From: Bugula neritina
Taxonomy: Eukaryota; Bryozoa; Gymnolaemata; Cheilostomatida; Bugulidae
Assembly: GCA_964035545.1 (NCBI GenBank)
Contig: OZ037772.1
Span: 12,031,818 to 12,095,817, forward strand
DNA length: 64,000 nt
Direction: 5' to 3'
The notes beneath the pieces are model-generated. The model saw only the letters and a program-made list of their open reading frames with translations, searched no databases and had not been told where the DNA came from. Below, piece after piece: positions 15,401 to 32,652 of this stretch; position 1 is the first letter of the stretch; each line of letters begins with the position of its first letter. The translations under genes were made by a program, and so were the position numbers.

Positions 15401-17495
15401 CTTTATAGTCAAACTGAAACTCGTTGAAATCATATTGATGTGGTTGCTCACTTTCTGAAATTGAAATTTGACTCGCATAATAGCTATTTGATGCCCTTTG
15501 TAAACGTCGTGAATTAGTCAAGCGGAAAGCATAAAAGCGATAATTGAGAAGGCGTAAGCTATATAATTATAACCGTATAAGTACGTTGTCTAATCGCCAA
15601 AGTAATAACTAAATAACGATGTTTACAAGGAGTTATTACTCCTATTCTAAAATTGGCCGATTAAGTTATCACAGTACAAAAATTTCAACGAGTGGCTTTT
15701 ACAATGCAATGCAACTCGGAGAAATTTCAACCCGGCCAAATAGAATTTTTGACCGAAAATCGTGAAGGTATAAACGCAACTTTATACTAAATATAATAGT
15801 CTCATTTATATATTATACTAATTATGATAGTTTCATTTATTTATTATACTCAATATGATAGTGGATCATTTTACTTAATTTAGTACACACCTGAAATCTC
15901 CAGTTTTTAGCTTTTTTTTACAATTTAGCTGCTAATGAACATGGTTTTTTTGCCGAAAACTAGTAAAATATCAATAAATACACCTAATTAATCAAGGTTC
16001 TTATTAATTTTGCTTAATTTCTCATGTCTTTTTTCCTATTATTCAGCTACTTTCGCTTGTTGACCGTTATGGTATTTCGTAACGGTCTGCAATCTCAATT
16101 AGCTAAATAAATAGGAAAAATCAAGGAAAATCAAGCAAAATAAATAAGAACTTTGATTATTTAGGTGTATTTATTGATATTTTACTAGTTTTAGGGAAAA
16201 ACCCATGTTCATTAGGCGCTAAATTGTAAAAAGCGCTAAACACTGGAGATTTCAGGTGTGTAATAAATCAAGTAAAATGACCCTAGTCTCATTTATATAC
16301 TCATCCACAATAACTCTGCTGTTCAGTATTAATATTGAATATTAAATATCTAAATCTGTAGAATTATATATTACAGCTCTGACAAATTTATATATTTTAT
16401 TTCAACAATAGATGTTTCTTTAATATTTTATATGCTCAATTAAATCTTCATTGATTGAAAAACCACCTAAATATATAGCTTGCTGATGAAAAACTATTTT
16501 GTTAAAAATTATATTTTGGCAGGTTTCTACAGTTTGATTACTATTTAATAATAGTCTCACATGCTTTATGGCTTGCAGGGGAAAGCCAAAGTGTTGAAGT
16601 TGATAATCTGAATTCTAGTAAGGATCTCTATATAAGGAGTTGTGATGGAGGAAAGTCATTTCAATGTCCTTATTGTGATATGAAAAGTAACTTAAAATCT
16701 CAAGTAGTTCAGCACCTAAATACTCATACAAGACAACAACGGTATCAATGTGATGTTTGTGACGGGAAATTTACTCAGAAATCAACCCTAAATTATCATA
16801 TGAAAACTCATACAGGAGAAAAACCGTTTCAATGTGATGTTTGTGAGAAGAAGTTTGCTAGGAAATCAAACCTAAATGATCACATTAGAATTCATACAGG
16901 GGAAAAGCTGTTTCAATGTGATATTTGTAACCGTAAATTTACCAAGAAATCAAACTTAAGTTATCACATGAGAACTCATACAGGAGAAAAGCCATTTCAA
17001 TGTGATGTTTGTGACCGGAAATTTACTCAGAAATCAACCCTAAATTATCACATGAGAATTTATACCAGAGAACAACTATTTCAGTGTAAAGTATGTGACA
17101 GGAAATTTTCTCAGAAATCTCATTTAAGTTATCACATGAGAACTCATACAGGAGAAAAGCCATTTCAATGTGATCTTTGTGACAGGAAATTTTCTCAGAA
17201 ATCTCATTTAAGTTATCACATGAGAACTCATACAGGAGAAAAGCCATTTCAATGTGATCTTTGTGACAGTAAATTTACTCAGAAATCAACCCTAAATGAT
17301 CACATTAGAATTCATACAGGAGAAAAGCCATTTCAATGTGATATTTGTGACCGGAAATTTACTCAGAAATCAAGCCTAAATTATCACATGAGAACACATA
17401 GTGGGGAAAAACCATTTCAGTGTGGCATTTGTGACAAGAAATTTACAAGGAACGGTCAGTTGGATGCTCACATGAAAATTCATACAGGAAAATAG
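418..17495 (+). CDS. C2H2 zinc-finger protein with eight-fold amplified exon pair
   Basis: Exons: 418-526; eight pairs 953-1015/1217-1309, 2288-2350/2552-2644, 4118-4180/4382-4474, 7742-7804/8006-8098, 10653-10715/10917-11009, 12360-12422/12624-12716, 13757-13819/14022-14114, 14938-15000/15202-15294; last exon 16579-17495. Every junction is phase 1 and the model gives 757 aa. Residues 1-36 include IKQE. Residues 37-452 are eight modules of about 52 residues. The last exon holds ten C2H2 fingers with TGEKP-type linkers; in the fifth the last His is Tyr (HMRIY). Family knowledge supports a nuclear sequence-specific DNA-binding regulator, and the ΨKxE motifs (IKQE, and IKVE in each module) suggest SUMO-dependent repression, which is inference. 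The start is uncertain: 410-526 could be an internal phase-1 exon beginning before ATG 418. Transcription of all eight pairs is not proven. Confidence 0.78.
1351..1812. repeat. 31-bp satellite, block 1
   Basis: Head-to-tail 31-bp units of the form ACTAAATATGATAGTCTCAT followed by TTATATATTAT, with scattered single-base variants. The block begins about 40 bp after the second exon of repeat unit 1 and ends at the conserved TCATCCACAATAACTCTGC. Confidence 0.95.
2686..3646. repeat. 31-bp satellite, block 2
   Basis: Same 31-bp unit as block 1, in the intron between exon pairs 2 and 3. It has more variants (ACTAATTATG, TTAATTGTGG) than later blocks. Confidence 0.95.
4516..7270. repeat. 31-bp satellite, block 3 (longest)
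   Basis: About 2.75 kb of the 31-bp unit between exon pairs 3 and 4. Long runs of identical units show recent homogenisation. The order of variant units is largely repeated in block 4. Confidence 0.95.
8140..10181. repeat. 31-bp satellite, block 4
   Basis: About 2.0 kb between exon pairs 4 and 5. It follows block 3 variant by variant but is about 0.7 kb shorter, so it looks like a duplicate of block 3 with an internal contraction. Confidence 0.95.
11051..11885. repeat. 31-bp satellite, block 5
   Basis: About 0.8 kb between exon pairs 5 and 6. It starts like blocks 3 and 4 and ends like block 6, as expected if it joins two duplication histories. Confidence 0.95.
12758..13282. repeat. 31-bp satellite, block 6
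   Basis: About 0.5 kb of the 31-bp unit between exon pairs 6 and 7. Confidence 0.95.
14156..14463. repeat. 31-bp satellite, block 7
   Basis: About 0.3 kb of the unit between exon pairs 7 and 8. It shares its first units with block 6, including the rare CCTTTATATATT variant. Confidence 0.95.
15335..15781. mobile_element. MITE-like element with 16-bp terminal inverted repeats and TTA target duplication
   Basis: The left end AGTTGCGTTTATACCT is matched by its reverse complement at 15766-15781. TTA flanks both sides (15332-15334 and 15782-15784), and without the element the flanks rejoin into a satellite unit. Internal segments such as ACTCGTTGAAAT and its complement are also inverted. A 3-bp TTA/TAA duplication is typical of PIF/Harbinger elements, so that superfamily is the best guess. 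There is no transposase ORF. It sits in the last intron of the zinc-finger gene. Confidence 0.8.
15785..15862. repeat. 31-bp satellite remnant between two MITEs
   Basis: Two to three satellite units survive between the two inserted elements in the intron after exon pair 8. The final satellite block was therefore split by both insertions. Confidence 0.85.
15863..16283. mobile_element. Fold-back MITE with very long inverted repeats and TAGT target duplication
   Basis: The left arm starts GGATCATTTTACTT and the right arm ends with its near-complement AAGTAAAATGACCC. The arms are complementary over most of the element, including ACACACCTGAAATCTCCAG, leaving only a short unique centre near 16050-16085. 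TAGT flanks both sides (15859-15862 and 16284-16287) and the flanks rejoin into the satellite motif GATAGTCTC. No coding capacity is seen. A 4-bp duplication fits Chapaev- or Sola-like elements; the class is not settled. Confidence 0.82.
16579..17495 (+). CDS. Terminal zinc-finger exon of the amplified gene
   Basis: This exon encodes ten fingers of the C-x2-C-x12-H-x3-H type. The first (FQCPYCDMKSNLKSQ...) lies upstream of the first in-frame Met at 16680, so that Met is not the start. The reading frame joins in phase 1 to acceptor 16577-16578. Fingers 6 and 7 are almost identical over 84 bp, a recent finger duplication. Helix residues (-1, 3, 6) are little varied (Q,T,Y; K,N,Y; Q,H,Y; Q,T,D; Q,S,Y; R,N,D; R,Q,A). 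After TAG 17493-17495 the same frame continues as an eleventh, broken finger. Confidence 0.92.
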
Positions 17496-17611
17496 TCGTT
17501 TCACTGTGATATTTGTGAGAGGAAGTTTACTAGGAAAATAAACCTAACTTCTTACTTAAGGATTCATACAAAGGAACAACAGTGTCCGTGCACTCCAAGT
17601 GATCATAAATA
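17496..17611 (+). pseudogene. Relic eleventh zinc finger beyond the stop codon
   Basis: In frame after the TAG the sequence reads SFHCDICERKFTRKINL, then TSYLRIHTKE, ending at TAA 17609-17611. The Cys pair is intact but the first zinc-binding His is Tyr, and the linker before the stop (TGK then TAG) replaces TGEK. The protein was probably once longer, and the broken finger is now 3' UTR. Confidence 0.7.
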
Positions 17612-17917
17612 ATAGGACGTCTAACCTAAATGTTAACATAAGAACTCATGGCTAAGCAGAATTCTTCCAACGTACTGAGTCTAAATGCAAATTTAAATGG
17701 AGAAATAGTAAAATTACTAGCATGAAAACTCCTACAAATAATTTAAACTATATAATATTGTGATAATAAGATAAAAAAATATTTTACTATATGATATCAT
17801 AAGTTCACTGAGATGTTTACATAATTTTTTCACGGAAAAGTTAATATGGTAAAGGGAACTATAATTGTCAATTTGTGTTAACCTTTTACTATGTAATATT
17901 TTTTTACAGATTGAATT

Positions 17918-17923
17918 AATAAA
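17918..17923 (+). promoter_or_regulatory. Polyadenylation signal AATAAA of the zinc-finger gene
   Basis: A canonical hexamer lies about 420 bp after the stop codon in AT-rich 3' sequence. It is the first AATAAA seen downstream. Confidence 0.5.
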
Positions 17924-19320
17924 CTGTAAATGCTAAAAAATGAAGCTTAAGTTCTTCCATTGTAATTAATACTAGTTTGAGTAATCCTTGTCAATAGACT
18001 GAATGTAGCAATCGACGTAGTTGTGATACGCTACTTCTTGTAGCATGAAAACTTTCAAATGAAGTTGTCATCGTAGTCAGTATAAGCTTAATATACAGTT
18101 ATAGTCATATCATCATTTATGTTAAATCAGCAAGCAAGTATTTTGCATACCTATGCATTTTTGTGATGCATATCTATATGCATCATATTTTTACATGTAT
18201 GTGCATACATCTATAACTGCAATATTGAAAATCTAATAAATTGCTGCTTAGGTTTTTTTATAGGATATTGTCAGGACCCGAGAGCTAGATTGCGTTTGTG
18301 TATGGTCACTTCGGTCTTGAAATCAAAAGTGACATGCATTGCAGATTCAGCTGTCCGTATAATATTAAGTGATTCTCTTTAATCAATGTATGTGTAGGTC
18401 GTAGGATATTGAAATTGCAGTAATGTTTGTATACTGAGAGTTATCCCCTCATTAACTTGTAATGGAAGGCTTAAAGCGGAAGTAAGCATCCTTCAAAGCG
18501 AAAGTAAAAATATATTTTAGTCACGTGACGTTGTAGAACCAAAAGCGATTAGTAAGTCGAAGTAGCACGTACTGCAGTGAGTTATACTTATTTCAGTCGA
18601 AGTTAATTATAAGTATAAAAGTATTGAGAAAAAACGTTAGCTATTTTCCAAATTACTAATCAAACGTTTAATAGTTAAATAGTTTTATAATCCAAGTTGC
18701 AGTCTTTTTACAGCTACTACACCTGCGCCTTGTATCAGATTCAGTTTGAGTTTCAGTATCACTATGACTATGAGTATGAGCATATATAATTATATGACTA
18801 TCAGTATGAGTATGAGTATGAGTGTATGACTATGAGTACGTCAATATCAGTGTGAGTATGACTGATACTGATAGTATGAGTGTTGCTTGCACGCACTCCT
18901 ATAGTTACTGTTGAAGTGAGTGTTACGGTTGCAGTGAATGTGATTAAATTATTATTATTATCAACTTGAAGTAACTGTGTAAGTCTTAGTTTTGTCTTAT
19001 TTTAGAAATAGCAATAGTAATACTTTTATACTAGTACAGTAATAGTAAGTGTAACACTAATTATCGTAAAAATAACTAATTTTATTACTATTATTAGTAT
19101 CAGTATGACTCACTTTTACTCTTAGTCTTAGTATGAGTCAGAGTATCAGTATGACTATCAGTATCACCCTCTGAGTATGAGCATCGCTTTAAGCTTGTCA
19201 CTATGAGTATGAGACCATATGCGAATGCCTAGTGTAATAGAGTATCAAAATGGTCTAACAGTAACTTTGAATTTGACTATAAGCCTAACTACTACTACTA
19301 TTACTACTACTACCTACTTT
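17924..19320. other. Spacer between the zinc-finger and ankyrin genes
   Basis: No gene is recognised. The stretch holds a TATGAG-type low-complexity tract (about 18740-18870) and the palindrome GTCACGTGAC (18520-18529), a perfect E-box. The upstream exons or promoter of the ankyrin gene may lie here but cannot be placed. Confidence 0.4.
18740..18870. repeat. Degenerate TATGAG/TATCAG microsatellite
   Basis: Repeated GAGTATGAGTATGAGTG and related 6-bp variants; similar motifs recur at 19100-19215. Confidence 0.7.
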
Positions 19321-19640
19321 CTACTACCACCCGTGCTGTGGAATCAACTACCAAGATCACTAAGAATGATATCTCGTTTAGGTAATTTCAAGGTGGAGCT
19401 GAGACACCACCTCATCTCTACAGAGTGAACATTTTTATTTGTTCATTAATTTGTATGATGTACTACTGACTCGGGCTCGCGTTCTTGCTGGCTTTGCCTT
19501 TTCGCCATGGGCCCCATCATCATCTTCAAAATAATTTTTTCCTTGTTACACTTTCTTTCGATAATTATTGTCGTTTCTTTTTTTATCTATTTTATAATCA
19601 GTGTAAATGTTCTATGATGAAATAAACACACACACACACG
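19320..19640 (+). mobile_element. Relic 3' end of a non-LTR retrotransposon
   Basis: The frame at 19219-19428 ends in PPVLWNQLPRSLRMISRLGN followed by FKVELRHHL. This resembles the motif at the C-terminus of many LINE reverse transcriptases (P-x-x-WN-x-LP-x-x-LR, then FK-x-x-L). It is followed by about 190 bp of 3' sequence, AATAAA at about 19620, and an ACAC microsatellite tail. Nothing upstream looks like the rest of a polymerase, so this is a 5'-truncated fragment. The assignment rests on the short motif. Confidence 0.6.
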
Positions 19641-19649
19641 CCTACTGCC

Positions 19650-19725
19650 GCCACCACCACCAGTAATAGTACTACTACTACTACTACCACTACTACTACT
19701 AGTACCAGTAGTACTAGTAATACGG
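19650..19725. repeat. ACT/ACC trinucleotide microsatellite
   Basis: Runs of ACTACTACTACC, interrupted. They follow the LINE tail and are probably grown from it. Confidence 0.7.
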
Positions 19726-20000
19726 TATTGCATTTAGTTTTACTATTATTATCACTATTAGTTACTATGGGCATATAGTCATAGTCATATGCATAGCTAT
19801 TGGAATAAGAAGATCTTTAAATAAAATTTGAAAATGAGTAGTAATAGTATTTGTATTAGTAATACTAGCTGTATGAGTAAGTGACTGAGAGGGAGTAACT
19901 GTAAGTGGAAATTATGTATACTTGAACATTGAAATTTTTCAAGTATGTGACTACTTTTGCAATTTATTTACTGATATTTTCTAAACGTCTTTCTTTGCAG

Positions 20001-20089
20001 ATCCATACTTCATATGGTGGGAGTTGTGATCCCATCACTGTTGACTCGGTGAAGTAAATTGACTGACTCGTGCTAAGGCTCTCAATCAG
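20001..20089 (+). other. Probable 5' untranslated exon of the ankyrin gene
   Basis: The segment is bounded by a strong acceptor (TTTCTTTGCAG, ending 20000) and a strong donor (CAG/GTAAGAG at 20090). It has stops and no useful ORF. The next acceptor, TCTCTGCAG ending at 20700, sits one base before the start ATG, as expected for a 5' UTR intron. Confidence 0.55.
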
Positions 20090-20701
20090 GTAAGAGAAGT
20101 TAGAATACCTGTAACTAACAATTCTCCTAATTTCCTTTATTTGCTGTCAAAATCTTTAGCGCTGTATTTTAAGATGAGAGTGAAAACTGAAGCTAGTCAT
20201 AGTCAAAAGTAATACAGTTTGGTTATTTTTAGATAGTAATAGATAATGGCAGACGTCACACCAAGTTTGGCCATGTTATTGAGATCTCTGAGACTGTTTC
20301 ATTGTTTGTAGGAGCAGAATTTCAGCGTAGACAACCTTCTATCAATATTACTAGTTCTAATTATAATATGTTCTGATCTGCACAGTTGCTATTGGTACAT
20401 GCAGATTAATTGCTGGAATTATTCCAGTTGAAATAATAAAAAGTTTTATCGATAAACTAGTCAATAAAAATGTTAGCCAGTTAGTGTGTAGTGTTACAGT
20501 GTGTTAGACATTGCGCAATACTAGATGGAGTCACCATTCAGCCTGTAATGTTGTTTTATTGTGATTTATGTTGATGCTGTATGTCAAGTTATGATTAACT
20601 AGATGTAACTGTCAACTGATTACCTTACGTTATGATGATTCTGCTGAACAGTGCATTGCCAAGGCATCAGTGTTGTTACGGAGTTGTCTTGTCTCTGCAG
20701 G

Positions 20702-27852
<7,151 letters not shown>

Positions 27853-28470
27853 CAGTCTACATGTTGGACTTTATTGTGCATTTTGTTGATTTTTTAAATT
27901 TTATCTTACAAGATTTAGAATGATATATATATATTTTAGATAAGATAACTCCTAAAGTAACAATATAGTGCAAATATTTTCCTTGCGTATTATCGTATAT
28001 AATATATCATATATATTATATATCATATATATATAATATATTATATATAATATAAATTATATATCTAATAATAATTTATGTGCAAATCATTTTATTACAA
28101 TCATTTCGATTGCTTATTTCTCTATTGAAGTAAATTGATAATTAATAATGACAATGTAGAAAATATAAAAAAGTTTTTAATTATATTATTGTATACATAG
28201 TATTTACCAATAAATTTATAATATAAAATATATACAGACATATGTAAATACAGTGTTAGAGCAATTGATTTTGATGCTAACTGCAATATTTTGTTCACAC
28301 TTGTATTTAAATTTTCAAATGATCTGGATGAGGTAATCTTGGTTATCATACAAGTAGAGTGTATATATATGTTTTAATTAGAAAGATAATATAATGTTAA
28401 AGTATATTGCACTCTTTTCGTAACTGTTAACGTAGTATTTTATTAATATGTACACTCTATGATGCCGTTA
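27853..28470. other. Convergent intergenic region
   Basis: Short AT-rich gap between the ends of the + strand ankyrin gene and the - strand receptor gene. It contains TATATAATATATAT tracts around 28000-28070. No gene is seen; it holds both 3' ends. Confidence 0.6.
28439..28444 (-). promoter_or_regulatory. Polyadenylation signal AATAAA, - strand receptor gene
   Basis: On the - strand AATAAA lies about 27 bp past the stop at 28471, which would give a very short 3' UTR. Other - strand AATAAA copies lie further on, so this choice is tentative. Confidence 0.4.
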
Positions 28471-29169
28471 TTAGTAAGGTTGTTCACTTATTAGAGCGTC
28501 AATATAGTCACTTGCATCCTCTGATTTGATTGGTCCTTGCTCTTCTTTAATTTCCTGTTTGAACACCGCTGGTTCGGGTTGTACTGCATAGCTGTAATAT
28601 TCATCTACTACCGGACGGGGTGGGGTTTGTGGAGCCCCTTCTTTATGTTTAGCAGCTTCTTCAGCTGTTACTGGAGTTTGTGGCAAGGGGCCGTACCTGA
28701 AACGAGATAGAGAGATATAGAAAAGTTGTGTTCCCCTACTGCTATGCCTCATATAATAATTATACTTCGAGTAAATAGGGAGTGCCTTACAAACATGAGA
28801 GAACATGGTGTACTAATGCTAGACATAAGTAGGTGGGGTCTCGTGAAAACATGAGGCAACGGCAGAGTGTATGTTGAGACAGTATAGTAACAGGTTAGCA
28901 TTTGCTGATTTACGTATTATTCAATATGGCTGAATTGATTGCCTGGCAACCTGATACATATTAACTATTGAATACTGATATATAATTTATTAGGCTAGGC
29001 TTTTTAAGTTTCATCTCACCTTTTAGCGGGTGGCGTTGAGCCTTTTCCTATTGCAATTGGTGGAACTTCTATTGTCTGGTATACGCTGTCACTTTCATTC
29101 AAACTGCTGTGCTTTTCGTAGACATTAGGAATAGAGTGTCTGTTTGTTCCCTGCTTAACTGTAACGATG

Positions 29170-29212
<43 letters not shown>

Positions 29213-29227
29213 TATATATATATATAC

Positions 29228-29274
<47 letters not shown>

Positions 29275-32200
29275 AAAGCACATTTTTACCAAATGCAATA
29301 AATCTTTCTAGACATGTAGAGACTCACTTTTACCACTCGATTTCTCGTTACGCTCAAGGTTCATCTCCACATCGCTATTACTAAAATAAGAGTAACATCA
29401 AAATACTGCACTAATAACACTGGGTATAGCCTGAAGATAGGCTGTGAAGAAAGCGTTAGTTATCATTACAGAAGCATGGTGATCTATGAAACCTGGAGAT
29501 TACACTATAGGTGGTCAAATGACTTGGTTTGTAGAATGGTTCAGGTAATATGTATAGCAGAGTAGCAAACATCACTGTGAATAACTCGGATAGTTTATAA
29601 CTGATAGAATAATATTCATCTTTACTGTGACAAAGCAGCTTTGTGTCTTGCAATAAGATGCAATATAATCATGGTATTTAGTGTTAATAACCAACGACAG
29701 AGCTTACATAATTCTCTATTTATAGTGTTATATGTTATGATTTAAAGCCTCTAGCAAGTAACTGAACCCTAGTTACTAATCCTACTGCATATCAGAACGA
29801 ATATTTATAATTATATTATAATATTTATAATAGTCTAATAGTATGCTGATGTTTATACAGAATTTATCTAATTTAATAATATCTATAATAATGTAATTTA
29901 TAATGTATTTATAATAATATATTATTATTTATGGTAATATTTATAATAATATAATAATATTGATGATAGTACAATAATAATGTTTAAAATTATATAACAA
30001 TATTTACAATAATATAATAATGATTTGTAATAATATCTAAAATTGTATAATTATATTTATAATATAATAACTGCAATAATATAATAATATTATTAATACA
30101 ATATTATCTACAATTATATAAGAATATTTATAACAATAATATTTACAATCATATAAGAATATTTATTATAATAATATTTACAATTATATAAGAATATTTA
30201 ATATAATATTTACAATTATATAAGAATATTTATAATAATGGTAAACTTACACATTTTGCTGACTTTTTGACCTCTTGTACAGGATGACAGCGAGTACGAT
30301 TATAATAGTGATCAAAACTGCTGCCGATGCGGACACTGATGTCGCTATGACGATGGGGTCGACCGTCACATCGTCATCGTCGTCATCATCTATTGACAGA
30401 TAATTATTGCGATCAATATAATTAGTTTGTAGGCGTGCCTTATTGACTAGAGTCATAAAAGATGAAAGACAGACATACAGCAAGATGTTTGAAGCAGTTG
30501 TAAATAAAATTTCATATAGCAACAGGTATGTAAATATATAGCAATAGGTGTGCAGTCAAAACACTTGGGACTCTGCAAAAACTAGTAGAATATATTTGAT
30601 TTATAGTAACACAAGATACTAAATAGAATGGCGCAAGATACTAAATAAAATGGCGGTATTAATTTCAAAAATTTTAATAGATTCAAACGTTATTAACTAT
30701 CGAAATATTTTGAATATAAAAGTATAAACTGTATACTCTGCAGAGCAGCAACAAGGGGGAATTTCAGAAACAAGGAATCTTTGAGTGCAGCCTACCAATA
30801 GTAGTTGTAAAATAATTTGACGGTGGAGGTTTGGGTGACGGAGGCGGAGCCATGGTTGCTGGTGGGCTGGGTGGTGGTGGTCCTGCAGTTGCTATAACAA
30901 ACACAGCAGATTTCAACAAAACAAGCTTATGTAGCCTTAGAGTTGTAACTCCACAGCACAAGGTTAGTATATTATCTATCTATCATGTGACTTAGTCTGG
31001 GGAGTCTTTGGAAATGGAGTTTAACTCTGTAGCCTGTAGTCAAAGTGGGGTGTATGCAGCACACCTCCACCATTTTCTCCAGCTTTGACCACTTTCTATA
31101 GCAAATGCTTGAACAGATTTCTGTTGCCATTCTAATTCTTGTAACACATCTCAGTTTAATTGACTTCTATGATCAGCAATGTACATTGTATAATATTAAT
31201 TAACAATCACTGTATTTTCATTACTTCACGTGAATGCCTGTATGGATGAACATGTAGCATCATGAACTTTTATTTTATGCAACTGTATCCAAACATGGAA
31301 AGAAAATTTCAAAGCTTGGAAACGCAGTGATTGTAATGATCTTTAAATTATAATAGAGAAGGAAATGGAAGTATTACAGTGTAGTGCAGTCTGGTATACT
31401 GCCATTTGCGTAGATTTAGTTAATGCAACATTAAACCGTCTTAGTATGAAAACATGACAATGCTTAAAATAAATCCTCTATCAATTTGTTATCATTACAA
31501 TACTGGTGCCAGTGCTAAGGTTAGAGAGTTACAATTGAATGACGATACCAGGTGTCTATTGAAAGCACTCTCATATAATTGTTGGAATTAACTTGCATAT
31601 GCAACATATTATAATATACAATATACAATATTATGCAGCCCGTTTTTTCCATAAGAAACTTAATCAAACATATGCATATATCTTTCAGAAATTCTTTAAA
31701 GTGATCACACTACTAGAACTTATCCTGTCATTGAGAAATGTTGAGGGAATTACTACATCCAATGTTAGTTAGATCATAGACCTATCACAGCTATATACAT
31801 TATATAGTTGAGAGTTATCCTACCATAACTAAAAATAGTTTGGAGCTACATAATATAGTCACTTACGTGGACTTGGTTGGCACAGGCTATACGGCAGCAT
31901 CTATAAGTATATATAGTATATAAATACAAATTGTATAAACTGCAATAATATAAAACACCAGTTGCTTTATATAAGAATGAATTATTGTTTTGTTTTATTC
32001 TAAAATGGAGTAACAAGCTGTAAGATTTCCAGCTCCTTTCATTCACACTTTGTAGTCAAAATCTACTGCCATAAGTGATGTACAATATTGGAGTATCTAT
32101 CTGTATTGACATCATTTTGACATAAAGCCTGCATTGCTATAAAAAGCAAGCTATTCTCTAAAAGAAATGATTACAATAATCCATGTATTTCACCAGCTAC

Positions 32201-32652
32201 TTTACGAAGGGTTGCTTTTTGTAATTGTAATTACTTTCTGTTACTCTTATTGCACCAACTAATGTTTCAAAGGGCTTAGCACGACTTTAAACGTATTTAC
32301 ATGTAAGTAACATTTTTCAATAATCAGGTTTAAGTGGCATATACCATACATAATGGGCAACTTTCAAACTACGTGGTGCTTCATGAAATTCAAATTTATA
32401 AACATTTGTGAGATTTTTCCAACTTTTACACTTAAAACCTCTTGCAGTATCAACATCTAATAATTTAAGAACATATACCAAAGAAGTCACTCAGTTTTAC
32501 AAACATTAAGAGCTTTTTTTTAAATTCTAATTGTTTTTAGGAGACTTCACGAGCCACACTACAGCAGCTCCATTGGATTAGAATACAGCAGACTGGTTTC
32601 CACTCACCAACAGCATGATGGTAGCTATGACAGGTCTTAAAAGTCGCTCCAT
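28471..32652 (-). CDS. Type I membrane protein, proline-rich stalk and tyrosine tail (- strand paralogue)
   Basis: Exons in reading order: 32652-32608, 31900-31867, 30891-30796, 30389-30251, 29380-29328, 29158-29020, 28696-28471; phases 0,1,1,2,1,2; 243 aa. The signal peptide starts MERLLRPVIATIMLL. Residues 27-58 are a PPPPSPPATMAPPPSPKPPP stalk, then seven Asp. The membrane span is about 71-95, followed by basic YKRSK. The tail has SVYQTI (ITIM-like), DEYYSYAV, ASDYIDAL and YGPLPQTP. Its exon phases and tail order match the + strand cluster at 45-62 kb, so they are one family. The small ectodomain without a recognised domain suggests a mucin-like receptor or transmembrane adaptor; binding partners are unknown. 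The tail also has FKQE, IKEE and IKSE, three SUMO-type motifs, odd for a membrane protein. The short 34-bp exon 2 is the weakest part. Confidence 0.75.
29169..29272. repeat. TA dinucleotide microsatellite
   Basis: A nearly pure TA run with two ACATTATA interruptions, just upstream (on the - strand) of the acceptor for exon 29158-29020. Confidence 0.9.
29800..30240. repeat. AT-rich low-complexity tract (ATAATATTTATAATA)
   Basis: Irregular repeats of TATAATAATATTTATAAT and CAATTATATAAGAATATTTA within an intron of the - strand receptor gene. Confidence 0.75.

Noticed and set aside
16680-16682. Met at 16680 as start of the zinc-finger protein
   Set aside because: The frame is open upstream to a good acceptor at 16577-16578, and an extra finger lies before this Met.
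20651-20701. Start of the ankyrin protein at 20651
   Set aside because: A strong acceptor (TCTCTGCAG) ends at 20700, so this segment is probably intron, and ATG 20702 follows directly.
29020-29111. Shorter version of the - strand exon starting at 29111
   Set aside because: That acceptor breaks the codon phase with the preceding exon, while the acceptor giving 29158 fits the phase and the paralogue structure.
30764-30961. Separate proline-rich - strand peptide
   Set aside because: Its core is exon 3 of the - strand receptor (30891-30796), bounded by good splice sites; the rest is intron.
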